64,000 bases of DNA. It comes from Parvularcula maris (GTDB lineage Bacteria; Pseudomonadota; Alphaproteobacteria; Caulobacterales; Parvularculaceae). The stretch spans positions 177,016 to 241,015 of the forward strand of contig NZ_JANIBC010000002.1 in the NCBI RefSeq assembly GCF_024505085.1, given 5' to 3'. A program made the position numbers and the translations under genes. The stretch's first letter is position 1, and each line of letters starts with the position of its first letter. Below the pieces are notes generated by a model. That model was not told the DNA's origin. It did no database searches and saw only the letters and a program-made list of their open reading frames with translations. Positions 48,884-57,144 of the stretch are shown here, piece after piece.

Positions 48884-50325
48884 TAGGCGCCTCCCCCGTG
48901 GGGGGCGTCGCCGGCCAGAACCCAAGTGTCTTTCACTCCTCCGCCCTGGGACGAGTTGACCACCAGGCTACCCTCCCGCATGGCCACGCGAGTGAGCCCT
49001 CCCGGTGTCAGCCTCACCTCACGACCCACGAGGCAGTAAGGACGGAGGTCGACATGACGCCCGGCGATCTTGCCCCCCGTGAAGGTGGGCGCGGTGGAGA
49101 GATCGAGCGTGGGCTGAGCGATGAAGCCCGCCGGGTCCGCCTCGAGCCTCTTGCGGTAGGCGGCGACCTCCTTCTCGGTGGCACGGGGGCCGATCAGCAT
49201 GCCGTAGCCGCCGGAGCCGTCCACCTCCTTGACGACGAGGTCCGCGAGGTTCTCCAGCGTGTAGGAGAGCGCGTCCGGCTCAGCACATTTATAGGTCGGC
49301 ACGGTGTCGAGGATAGGTTTCTCGCCGAGATAGAAGTCGATCATCTCCGGCACATAGGTGTAGATGGCCTTGTCGTCGGCGACCCCTGATCCGGGTGCCG
49401 AGCAAAGCGTGACGCCGCCCGAGAGGTAGACATTCATCAGGCCTGGCACACCGAGGGCAGAGTCGGACCTGAACGCCAGGGGATCGAGGAAGTCGTCGTC
49501 GATCCGCCTGTAGATGACGTCGACGATCTCCAGACCCTTCGTCGTCCGCCGCCAGACCCGGCCGTCGCGTACCCTGAGGTCCCGCGGCTCGACGAGGTCC
49601 ACGCCCATCAGATCGGCAAGGAAGCTGTGCTCGTAATAGGCGGAGTTGAACGGCCCCGGTGTCAGCACCACCACCTGCGGGTCCTGGCGGCAGGCGGGCG
49701 GCGCGACCTCCTCTAGGGTCCGGCGCAGATCGTCCGGGTACCCATCGACGGCGCGCACCGCCCCCTCGCCGAAGAGGTCGGGGAACATCCTCGCCATGAT
49801 CTCTCGGTTCTCGAGCATGTAGGAGACGCCCGAGGGGGTGCGGCAGTTGTCTTCGAGCACCTGCCAGTCGTCCTCTCCGGTGCGCACGAGGTCGATGCCG
49901 ACGATATGGGAGTAGACTTTTCCCGGCGGGTCGAAACCGATCATCTCCGGGACGAAGGCCAGGTTCTGGATCACCAGCTCCGCCGGGATGCGCCCGGCAC
50001 GGAGGATCTCGCGGCGGTGGTAGACGTCGTAGAGAAAGGCGTTGAGCGCCTTGGCGCGCTGCTCGATGCCCTGGGAAAGCCGTGCCCACTCCGAAGCGCC
50101 GATGACCCGCGGGATCAGATCGAAGGGGATGAGGCGCTCAGGGTCGCCGCCCTCACCGTAGACGGCGAAGGTGATGCCGATCCGGCGGAACAGCGCCTCC
50201 GCCTCCTTGGCGCGAAGTTCCAGAAGCGGCTGACCGATCTCCTCCAGCCAGGATGCCACCTGGGTGTAGGGCGCACGGATGCCGCTGTTCGAGTGCATCT
50301 CGTCGAAGGGGATAAGGCCTCCCAA
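48883..50325 (-). CDS. circularly permuted ATP-grasp protein
   Basis: 480 residues from a TTG at 50325; an ATG at 50298 is possible, but the family's usual 'FDEM' segment supports the longer form. Features include 'RIGITFAVYGEGGDPERLIPFDLIPR' (about 47-72), 'LEDNCRTPSGVSYMLENRE' and 'VVLTPGPFNSAYYEH', typical of the type-2 permuted ATP-grasp. It probably links amino acids to a peptide or protein with ATP. It is first in the Anbu operon. Confidence 0.93.
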   Translation of the reverse strand: MGGLIPFDEMHSNSGIRAPYTQVASWLEEIGQPLLELRAKEAEALFRRIGITFAVYGEGGDPERLIPFDLIPRVIGASEWARLSQGIEQRAKALNAFLYDVYHRREILRAGRIPAELVIQNLAFVPEMIGFDPPGKVYSHIVGIDLVRTGEDDWQVLEDNCRTPSGVSYMLENREIMARMFPDLFGEGAVRAVDGYPDDLRRTLEEVAPPACRQDPQVVVLTPGPFNSAYYEHSFLADLMGVDLVEPRDLRVRDGRVWRRTTKGLEIVDVIYRRIDDDFLDPLAFRSDSALGVPGLMNVYLSGGVTLCSAPGSGVADDKAIYTYVPEMIDFYLGEKPILDTVPTYKCAEPDALSYTLENLADLVVKEVDGSGGYGMLIGPRATEKEVAAYRKRLEADPAGFIAQPTLDLSTAPTFTGGKIAGRHVDLRPYCLVGREVRLTPGGLTRVAMREGSLVVNSSQGGGVKDTWVLAGDAPHGGGA

Positions 50326-50570
50326 ACGTCAAAGAAACAGGCTGGGCCGGGTGCTAGCGCGATGCAAGGCCGGGATACAGAAGGGCGAGTTGACAATAGC
50401 GGGAGGCGTTTTGTCGGCTGTGAAGGACAGTTCCTGCTACCCAATCAGGCCTGATCCTATGCTGACAAGGTTGCACAGCGCGACCGTCCCAGCGCTCATC
50501 CATTTGCCGAGCGGCAGGAACCGTAAGACTCTTCCGATGGTTACGTAGTCTCCGACACGGAAGACAGGTC

Positions 50571-51119
50571 ATGGACGAGAAAGAGCGGATATTCTTCGCA
50601 GACTGGGAGGGGATCGCCGAAGTCGTCATCGTCTCGCCACTGATCTACGGCCTGGTGATCCTGTTCGTGCGCATCAGCGGTAAGCGGACGACCGGCGAGA
50701 TGAACAATTTCGACTGGATCCTGACGGTGGCCATGGGCTCCATCGTCGCGTCCGGCATCGTCATCAACACAGTCGAGCTGGCCGAGACCGTCAGCGCCAT
50801 CGCGGTCCTGATCGGCCTTCAGTACATCCTGACCAAGCTGACCCACCGCTCCTCGAAGGTGTCGAACATCGTCAAATCGCCGCCGAGGGTCCTCGTCTAC
50901 CGGGGGGTCATCGACGAGAAGGCGATGCAGGCGGAGCGGATCACGAAGGAGGAGATCGCCGCCGTTCTGCGGCAGAACGACATTCCCCGCTTGGACGCCA
51001 TCGAGTTTCTTGTCCTCGAGAATACCGGCCAGTTCAGCATCCTCTCACGGGTGGCGGCGGAGGCGAGCGTGGACGAGGTGGTGATGACCGAAGAGATGAG
51101 AAACGTAGCGCAGCGCTAG
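50571..51119 (+). CDS. DUF421 (YetF-like) membrane protein
   Basis: 182 residues. Three membrane helices (about 15-90) lead to a cytosolic YetF domain: 'SGKRTTGEMNNFDWILTVAMGSIVASGI' then 'RVLVYRGVIDEKAMQAERITKEEIAAVLRQ'. The function of the family is unclear. It lies 126 bases before the first rhodopsin gene on the same strand and might share its transcript, though the gap is large. Confidence 0.9.
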   Translation: MDEKERIFFADWEGIAEVVIVSPLIYGLVILFVRISGKRTTGEMNNFDWILTVAMGSIVASGIVINTVELAETVSAIAVLIGLQYILTKLTHRSSKVSNIVKSPPRVLVYRGVIDEKAMQAERITKEEIAAVLRQNDIPRLDAIEFLVLENTGQFSILSRVAAEASVDEVVMTEEMRNVAQR

Positions 51120-51245
51120 TTTCGCAGGGCCTCCACCCGCATAACATGTGACGCATTTCGGACATCGGTGAAGGAATCAAGCACACCCAGGAACCAACCA
51201 CGCTGCGGCCCGTTCATGGACTCGCTCACCTAGCGGGGAACCCAT

Positions 51246-52127
51246 ATGGACGCGCTTCACCACAACATCGAAAACTTCGCGGCGTTTCCGCATCCGGCCT
51301 ACCAGCTCATCGCCGTGCTGCTGATGGTGGGCTACGGAGCGCATCTTGCGTTCTCGGTCTACTTCCTGGCCGCCTCCACCCAGATCGCGCCGCGCTACCG
51401 CCTGGTGCCGTGGTTCTCCGCGGTGGTGATGCTGGCGGCGGGCCTCAGCCTCTTCCGCGAGTTCTCGGTATGGAGCGAGACCATGGTCTTCACCGGCGAG
51501 GACTGGCGCCGGGACAGCCAGGAGGTGTTCTCCAACGCCTACCGCTACGCCAACTGGACGATCACCATCCCGCTCCTCCTGGCGCAGCTCCTGATCGCGT
51601 TGAAGCTGCCCCGAGCCAGCATGCACAAGCTGCTGCCCAAGCTGGTCCTCGCCGCGATCGCGATGATCTGGACGGGTCTCGTCGGCCAGTTCTACGAGCA
51701 GGCCAGCATCGCCACGATGCTCGTCTGGGGCGCGATCTCCACCGTGCCCTTCGTCTATCTCGTCATCGCGGTGCAGAAGGAGCTGAAGGCCGCAAAGGGC
51801 CGCACCCCCGTCATTCTGCACCCGTGGCTGGACAAGATGTTCCCCTACTTCCTGTTCTTCTGGGGCCTCTACGCCCTGGCCTATATGGTGCCTGCCTTCT
51901 CCGACGGCGCGGCGGCTGCGGTGGTCAGGCAGTTCATGTACACCGTGGCGGACGTCTTCTCGAAGCTGGTCTACGGCCTCATCCTGTCCCGCTTCGTCCT
52001 GAGGCTGAGCGCTGCGGAGGGCTACGCCCCCGCTGCCGAGGCCCTCGGCCCCGACTGGTCGGCAACCGAGCCCGTGCCGGCTCACGCGACGACCGCACCT
52101 GCCGCCACGGCGGCCGAGACGGCCTAA
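51246..52127 (+). CDS. NTQ-motif rhodopsin, predicted light-driven inward Cl- pump
   Basis: 293 residues, seven helices. Helix C reads 'YRYANWTITIPLLLAQ': Arg100, Asn103, Thr107 and Gln114 occupy the places of bacteriorhodopsin R82, D85, T89 and D96, giving the NTQ motif known from marine chloride pumps. The retinal Schiff-base Lys240 and counterion Asp236 are in 'VADVFSKLVYG'. A ~35-residue Ala/Pro-rich tail follows helix G. It is first of four close genes; the retinal synthase starts four bases after its stop. Chloride transport is inferred from the motif. Confidence 0.93.
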   Translation: MDALHHNIENFAAFPHPAYQLIAVLLMVGYGAHLAFSVYFLAASTQIAPRYRLVPWFSAVVMLAAGLSLFREFSVWSETMVFTGEDWRRDSQEVFSNAYRYANWTITIPLLLAQLLIALKLPRASMHKLLPKLVLAAIAMIWTGLVGQFYEQASIATMLVWGAISTVPFVYLVIAVQKELKAAKGRTPVILHPWLDKMFPYFLFFWGLYALAYMVPAFSDGAAAAVVRQFMYTVADVFSKLVYGLILSRFVLRLSAAEGYAPAAEALGPDWSATEPVPAHATTAPAATAAETA

Positions 52128-52131
52128 ACGG

Positions 52132-53064
52132 GTGGCGCTTCTCCCCCGCCTTCCGAGCCCAGGCTTCGCCCTGTTAGCGCTCGCCGGGGCGGGGGCGGCG
52201 CTTACGGCGCTGCCGAGCTCCTGGACCTTGGCGGCGGCCTTCCTGCTGATCGGCGTGATCGGCCTGCCCCACGGAGCCTCGGACACCGCACTGGCAGCGC
52301 CGCGTTGGCGAGCGGCCTTCGGGAAGGCAGGACTTGCGCTGTTCCTGGCGGCCTATCTCGGAGCGGCGCTGGCTGCCTATCTCTTCTGGGTCAGCTTTCC
52401 TTTGGCCGGGCTGGCTGCCTTCCTGGTTCTCTCCGCCTACCATTTCGGTCACGACGACCTGCCGCCGCCCTTGAGAGGGAAGAGCGCGCTGGGCAGCCCC
52501 GAGGGCTGGCTTCGTGGAACGATGGTCCTCGGCGGCCCGGCGATCTTCTACCGGCCGGAGGTACAAGCGATCTTCGAAGCGCTTCTTCCTGGGGCGGAAG
52601 GTGAGGGTGCGGCCCTTCTCGCCTCCTTGCTTCAGATCGCTGGTCTCCTCGCTCTGCCGCTGAGCCTCGCTGCCGCCGTCCGCGACCGAGGGCAGCGCAG
52701 CAGTTTCCTTCGCTCCGTCATCTGTCTGGTGCCGTTTCCGCCGCTCGTCGGCTTCTCGCTCTACTTCGCCTTCGTCCATAGCCTGCATCAGACCGCCGAG
52801 CGCGGCACCAGGATGGGCGCAGGGTCGCTGCGGGACTATCTGGGGCGTTGCTGGCCGTTCGTAGCCGGAGGGGTCTTGGTGATGGCCGTTGTCGGCTCTG
52901 CCCTGGTCGCTGCGCCCGAGCGGGCCACCGCGACCCTCTTCATCGGCCTGGCCGTCCTGACCTTTCCCCATATCCTCTTCGGCGGCACGCCGAGGTCTGC
53001 GCCGGTCCGTAAAGATCCGTACCCGCCTCGTACCCTCACCCGCCTTTCTTGTGAAACGCCCTGA
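52132..53064 (+). CDS. blh: Blh/Brp beta-carotene 15,15'-dioxygenase
   Basis: 310 residues from a GTG, coupled to the upstream rhodopsin gene. It is a polytopic membrane protein with the Blh iron-binding histidines in 'GLPHGASD' (His47), 'SAYHFGHDD' (His104, His107), 'FVHSLHQ' (His216, His219) and 'LTFPHILFGG' (His280). It cleaves beta-carotene into two retinals, the chromophore of the rhodopsins on both sides. No carotenoid synthesis genes lie in the window, so beta-carotene must come from elsewhere in the genome. Confidence 0.93.
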   Translation: MALLPRLPSPGFALLALAGAGAALTALPSSWTLAAAFLLIGVIGLPHGASDTALAAPRWRAAFGKAGLALFLAAYLGAALAAYLFWVSFPLAGLAAFLVLSAYHFGHDDLPPPLRGKSALGSPEGWLRGTMVLGGPAIFYRPEVQAIFEALLPGAEGEGAALLASLLQIAGLLALPLSLAAAVRDRGQRSSFLRSVICLVPFPPLVGFSLYFAFVHSLHQTAERGTRMGAGSLRDYLGRCWPFVAGGVLVMAVVGSALVAAPERATATLFIGLAVLTFPHILFGGTPRSAPVRKDPYPPRTLTRLSCETP

Positions 53065-53081
53065 AACTAAAGGACCAACCC

Positions 53082-53939
53082 ATGCCGAACATCGAGAACT
53101 ACCTCACCTTCGAGCACTGGCATTTCGACTATGTCCGGCACATCTTCACCCTGACGGTTGCGGTGTTCGGCGCGGGGCTCGTCTACTTCCTCCTCAGCGC
53201 AAGGAACGTCGCGCCTCGATACCGGGCGAGCTCCTACCTCTCTGCGGTCGTCATGGTTTCGGCCACCTACGAGATATTCTCCTTGTGGCTCGGATGGGAC
53301 AGCTCCTTCGCCTATAACGGCAGCGAGTGGGCACTGGTCGAGGGGAAGGTCTTCTCCAACGGCTACCGCTACGCCAACTGGTGTATCGACGTGCCGATGC
53401 TCCTGACCCAGCTCCTCATCGTCGCGGGCTTTGCAGGACAGAAGTTCTGGTCGAACTGGTGGCAGTTCACCGCCGCCGGTCTCCTGATGATCTTCACGGG
53501 TTATATCGGCCAGTACTACGAGCCGCAGGTGGCCGGTCTTGAAGACGGCTCCACCATGCCGTTCTGGATCTGGGGCCTCGTCAGCTCGGTCTTCTACGCC
53601 TGGATCGTCTACCTGACCATCAAGGTCACGCTGAACCCCCATGGCGATATGCCGGTGCGGGCACGTAAAGAGCTGCGCAATGTGGGTATCCTGCTGATCG
53701 TCTCCTGGACCCTCTACCCCTTCGCCTACGGATGGCCGGCCTGGCAGCCGGATGCGGACGGTGTCGTCGTGCGCCAGACGCTCTACACCCTCGCCGACAT
53801 CTTCTCGAAGCTCGTCTACGGCGTGATGCTGGGCCGGGTGGCCCTGATGCGCAGCGCCTATGAGGGCTTCCCCTCGGCCATCGAGGTCGGCGGGGACCAG
53901 GCACTCACCAGCGATGAGAGAAAGCGTATCACAGCCTGA
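53082..53939 (+). CDS. NDQ-motif rhodopsin, predicted light-driven outward Na+ pump (KR2-like)
   Basis: 285 residues, seven helices, clearly similar to Krokinobacter KR2. Helix C 'YRYANWCIDVPMLLTQ' gives Arg96, Asn99, Asp103 and Gln110, the NDQ motif of sodium pumps. Lys243 and Asp239 are in 'LADIFSKLVYG'. By alignment by eye, KR2 His30 is kept (His20) and Gly263 is kept (Gly251), but Asn61 of the uptake filter is Ser51 and the outer Na+ ligand Asp102 is Lys89. A good AAAGGA site lies before the ATG. The TrkH gene starts at the very next base after its stop. Confidence 0.94.
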   Translation: MPNIENYLTFEHWHFDYVRHIFTLTVAVFGAGLVYFLLSARNVAPRYRASSYLSAVVMVSATYEIFSLWLGWDSSFAYNGSEWALVEGKVFSNGYRYANWCIDVPMLLTQLLIVAGFAGQKFWSNWWQFTAAGLLMIFTGYIGQYYEPQVAGLEDGSTMPFWIWGLVSSVFYAWIVYLTIKVTLNPHGDMPVRARKELRNVGILLIVSWTLYPFAYGWPAWQPDADGVVVRQTLYTLADIFSKLVYGVMLGRVALMRSAYEGFPSAIEVGGDQALTSDERKRITA

Positions 53940-55301
53940 ATGGAGCGCCGCTTTCGTTTACGGACCGTTCTGCTGCTGGCGCTGCGGTTCGGCCCGGCCC
54001 TCGTCCTTCTTCTCACCCCTGCCCTCCTCGTGGCTCTGTTCGGCCGCGAGGTCGGCGTGGCGCTCGTGCTCGTCGCCGGTATCGTGCCGTGTATCGGAGC
54101 TAGCCTCGCCATTCGCCGACGCCCTCCCCCGAAGGAGACCTCGGCAGCCGAGTCCGTCGCCGCCGTCACCCTGACCTTCGCCCTGGCGGGGGTCCTCCTG
54201 GCGCCGGTCTATCTAGTCAGTGGTCTGGGCTTTACCGATGCGGTGTTCGAGGGTGTTTCCGGCATCACCTCGACGGGTCTCTCACGCTACAGCGCGCCCG
54301 AAGACCTCGCTTTTCCGGTTCTCTTCACGAGATCATGGAGCCAGTGGGTCGGCGGCTACGCCATCATCGCGCTGGTCGCAGCGGTGCTCTCACCGGCCAT
54401 GAAAGCCAGCAAGGATATCGGCGCTCTCAACGTCGAGGCCGATGACCGCGACATGAAAAAGGCGAGCCTCGTGACCCTCGCCGCCTATACCGGGCTGACG
54501 GCGCTCGTCATCGTCGGTCTCCTCGTCACCGGCACCGATGCGAAGAACGCCGTCCTCTTCGGCCTGTCGGCCACACCCACCGGCGGCTTCGCTCCCCATG
54601 CGGACAGCGCCGCCATCCTCAGCCGCGAGAGTGTGATCGTCCTCGCCCTCTTCTTCACGCTCAGCGCCCTGGCCCTGACCGATCTCACCATGCCCGACGG
54701 CAAGAGAAGGGAGCGGCTAGGCAAGCTCGGTGCCGTTCTCCTCGCCATTATCGCCCTGACCATGGTCAGCACGGTCACCCTGCGCTTCGGCGATGATCTG
54801 AGCTGGTTCGACAGCGCCTTCACCGCCCTCTCCGCGCAGACGACCACGGGCTTCAACACCGTGCCGACGGACGAGCTGAGCCTTAGCAGCCGATCGGTCC
54901 TGATGCTGAACATGTTCGTGGGCGGTGATGTCGGCTCGTCGGGCGGCGGGGTCAAGATCCTGCGCCTTCTCATGCTGTCGGCACTGGTGCTGCACATCGC
55001 CAAACACGCCCGGCGGGAGTTCTGGCCCGATGACAGCGTCCGCATCACCCTCGCCGTGCTTGCGGGGTTCGTCATCGTCATCATCGTCGGAGCCCTACTC
55101 ATGATGCTGCTCGGCGCATCCTTCATGGACGCCCTGTTCGAGATGATCTCGGCGGTAGGCACGGTGGGCCTTTCCGCAGGACTGACAGGAGACCCGCCTC
55201 ACCAAGCGGCGATCTGGGTCCTGACGATAGGGATGATCCTGGGCCGAACCGAAGTCCTCCTGCTCGCGCTGCTGCTTGTCAGGGGAAGGAAGAGGAGCTG
55301 A
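53940..55301 (+). CDS. TrkH-family K+ transporter
   Basis: 453 residues with the four MPM repeats of TrkH/KtrB. Selectivity-filter glycines appear in 'SGITSTGLSRY' (about 98-108), 'ATPTGGFAPH', 'AQTTTGFNTVP' and 'AVGTVGLSAGL'. The ATG follows the rhodopsin TGA without a gap, so translation is coupled. No trkA gene is adjacent. TrkH admits K+ driven by the membrane potential, which both neighbouring light pumps would increase. The linkage to rhodopsins is the unusual point. Confidence 0.93.
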   Translation: MERRFRLRTVLLLALRFGPALVLLLTPALLVALFGREVGVALVLVAGIVPCIGASLAIRRRPPPKETSAAESVAAVTLTFALAGVLLAPVYLVSGLGFTDAVFEGVSGITSTGLSRYSAPEDLAFPVLFTRSWSQWVGGYAIIALVAAVLSPAMKASKDIGALNVEADDRDMKKASLVTLAAYTGLTALVIVGLLVTGTDAKNAVLFGLSATPTGGFAPHADSAAILSRESVIVLALFFTLSALALTDLTMPDGKRRERLGKLGAVLLAIIALTMVSTVTLRFGDDLSWFDSAFTALSAQTTTGFNTVPTDELSLSSRSVLMLNMFVGGDVGSSGGGVKILRLLMLSALVLHIAKHARREFWPDDSVRITLAVLAGFVIVIIVGALLMMLLGASFMDALFEMISAVGTVGLSAGLTGDPPHQAAIWVLTIGMILGRTEVLLLALLLVRGRKRS

Positions 55302-55382
55302 CGGCGCAGCGGCAGACGATACACGCCGGAAGGTTCGAACCCTCACCGAGCAAAGTCGACAGATTGGCGTTAGGCAGCCCGC

Positions 55383-56489
55383 CTAACGCCGTTCGACTTC
55401 GAGTTTCTGGACCTCCGTGCCGATCGCCCAGATGGTTGCGCCATCTGGATGCTCGACCACGGAGAAGTTGTTGGCGGCCGGTGCGATCGGTACGGGCTGC
55501 CAGCTAGAGCCGCCATCCGTGGTCTGAAAGCCTCCGGCCATCGTGCCGACGAAGCCGGACCGCTCGTCCACAAAGCCGATCCCGAACTGCCGAGCGTTGG
55601 CGTTCTCGACGAGGGGCAGCTCCGTCCACGTCCTGCCGCCGTCTTCGGTCTTGAGGACGAGCTGCTGGGGGTTGCTTGGATCGTAGGACATGACAGTAGC
55701 GTAGCCTGTCTCTTCCGTGGGAAAGCTCGCCTTCCAGATCAGCTCGCCAGGACGGCCTGAACGGTAGACCTCGCTCCAGCTCTCACCGCCGTCTTCGGTC
55801 CGCAGGATCAGCCCTTCGGTAGATGCGGGGTCACGCCCCGTCGAGGCGAAGACGAGGCCTTCGAACTCGGTGAGGAAGACCACGTCGAGCACCATCCCGG
55901 CCTGGGCCGAAAGGTCGATCGAGGTGAAGCTTTCGCCGCCATCCACCGATCGCAGCATCCCGGTAGGGCCGCCAACCCGCCCGGCGGCGTGGATGATCAT
56001 CCGGTTTTCGAGCTTGCCTTGAAACACCCGGTCCGTTCGAAGGATGTCGATGGCGCAGACGCCGGTTATCGGAGCTCCGTCAACGGCTACGGGCGTCCAG
56101 GTCGAACCGCCATCATCGGTTCGGTAGAGCGGTGTGTCATCGGACACGCCCGGATAGTAGTCCGTACCGATATTGCCGACGAACCCTGTCCTATCATCGA
56201 GGAAAGCCAATGCCCTGATGAACGTGCCCGGCTGATGGCGGACGAGGCTCCACGAAGCACCGCCATCGGTCGTGGCGTAGAGCTCGCCCTGTCCCGTTCC
56301 GTACCAAGCGCGGTCGCGGTCGACGACGGCGATATCGTCACGTTTGCCTGGGTAGGCTTCGGTATCGAGGGTCTGCCAGGCACTGCCCGTCAGATCGTAA
56401 CCACGCGGCGTGGAAGGAGGGTCAACCGGTGTGCTGGCACACGCCGTCAACACGAGCACACCGATGGAAGGCACCAGTTTGTTCATCAT
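55383..56489 (-). CDS. Asp-box (BNR) beta-propeller lipoprotein
   Basis: 368 residues from an ATG five bases after GGAGG; a second ATG follows at once. The signal peptide ends in the lipobox LTAC. Six Asp-box repeats of the form TxDGGxSW occur ('ATTDGGASW', 'RTDDGGSTW', 'RSVDGGESF', 'RTEDGGESW', 'KTEDGGRTW', 'QTTDGGSSW'), indicating a sialidase/Ycf48-like propeller. Catalytic sialidase residues are not evident. The function is unknown and probably binding. Confidence 0.85.
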   Translation of the reverse strand: MMNKLVPSIGVLVLTACASTPVDPPSTPRGYDLTGSAWQTLDTEAYPGKRDDIAVVDRDRAWYGTGQGELYATTDGGASWSLVRHQPGTFIRALAFLDDRTGFVGNIGTDYYPGVSDDTPLYRTDDGGSTWTPVAVDGAPITGVCAIDILRTDRVFQGKLENRMIIHAAGRVGGPTGMLRSVDGGESFTSIDLSAQAGMVLDVVFLTEFEGLVFASTGRDPASTEGLILRTEDGGESWSEVYRSGRPGELIWKASFPTEETGYATVMSYDPSNPQQLVLKTEDGGRTWTELPLVENANARQFGIGFVDERSGFVGTMAGGFQTTDGGSSWQPVPIAPAANNFSVVEHPDGATIWAIGTEVQKLEVERR

Positions 56490-56509
56490 GAGCTCCTCCC
56501 ATCCATCCT

Positions 56510-56992
56510 TCAATTGGCCTCACCGACGACCGAGCGTCCCAGGTCTTCCGTCGGTGTACGTCTATGTATCTGCAGGACCACGAACAGTTCGATGAGAAGC
56601 ACGACGGTTGCTATGCCGAGACTTACCAGTCCGGGCGTTCCGAGCGCGTCGAGGTAGTCGGAGGTCACGAGGTGTGTCGGGAAGTAGAGCGCGTGAAGCC
56701 CTACGCGGCCGATCATGAAGTCACGCGCTCTTGGCGACCATAGGAAGACCAGGAACCCGGTGATGAGAAGAAGCAGGCTGTAGACCGCGCCTACGACGTG
56801 ATCGACGATCTCCAGGTCTTCGTAGTAGCGGATCTGGGCCGCGGTCGCACCTACGGCCTCGCCGTCGATCGTCCCTGCGCCGATGGCCAGCGTGGTCCCG
56901 ATGTTCGAGAACTCGAACAAGGCTTGGAGAATGAGCACTGCTCCGAAGACGAAGCGCCAAAGAGGCTTCTTCCGCATGGCCGGCCCGGTCAT
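56510..56992 (-). CDS. four-helix membrane protein, unknown
   Basis: 160 residues from the ATG at 56992. Hydrophobic segments lie near 12-32, 66-86, 92-108 and 120-145. I do not recognise a family. The start overlaps the stop of the 42-residue gene upstream (ATGA), and the Asp-box lipoprotein gene follows after 20 bases, so the three form one operon below the M13 peptidase gene. Confidence 0.65.
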   Translation of the reverse strand: MTGPAMRKKPLWRFVFGAVLILQALFEFSNIGTTLAIGAGTIDGEAVGATAAQIRYYEDLEIVDHVVGAVYSLLLLITGFLVFLWSPRARDFMIGRVGLHALYFPTHLVTSDYLDALGTPGLVSLGIATVVLLIELFVVLQIHRRTPTEDLGRSVVGEAN

Positions 56993-57117
56993 GAGCCCAC
57001 CACCCCGTAATAGCTCAGGATCACATAGATCATGCGTCCGACCCCGAAGCCGGCGAAGAAGATGACGAACTTCATCTGCCAGTTCATTCGGTCCCAAGTT
57101 TTGCTTTGTATACCCAT
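56989..57117 (-). CDS. small membrane protein, 42 residues
   Basis: Starts MGIQSKTWDRMNWQMKF and ends in 'LSYYGVVGS'. Residues 16-36 form one hydrophobic helix. AAGGAGA lies at good spacing before the ATG. It overlaps the next gene by ATGA and follows the M13 peptidase gene by 27 bases. No family is known to me. Confidence 0.65.
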   Translation of the reverse strand: MGIQSKTWDRMNWQMKFVIFFAGFGVGRMIYVILSYYGVVGS

Positions 57118-57144
57118 GCTGTTCTCCTTCGCAGCTTTCATGCG

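Noticed and set aside
51246-53939. Reading the rhodopsins as proton pumps, sensory types or xenorhodopsins
   Set aside because: Helix C motifs are N-T-Q and N-D-Q, not D-T-E, D-T-D or the xenorhodopsin pattern.
55332-55342. GGTTCGAACCC, a tRNA T-loop-like string
   Set aside because: No acceptor, D or anticodon stem can be built around it.
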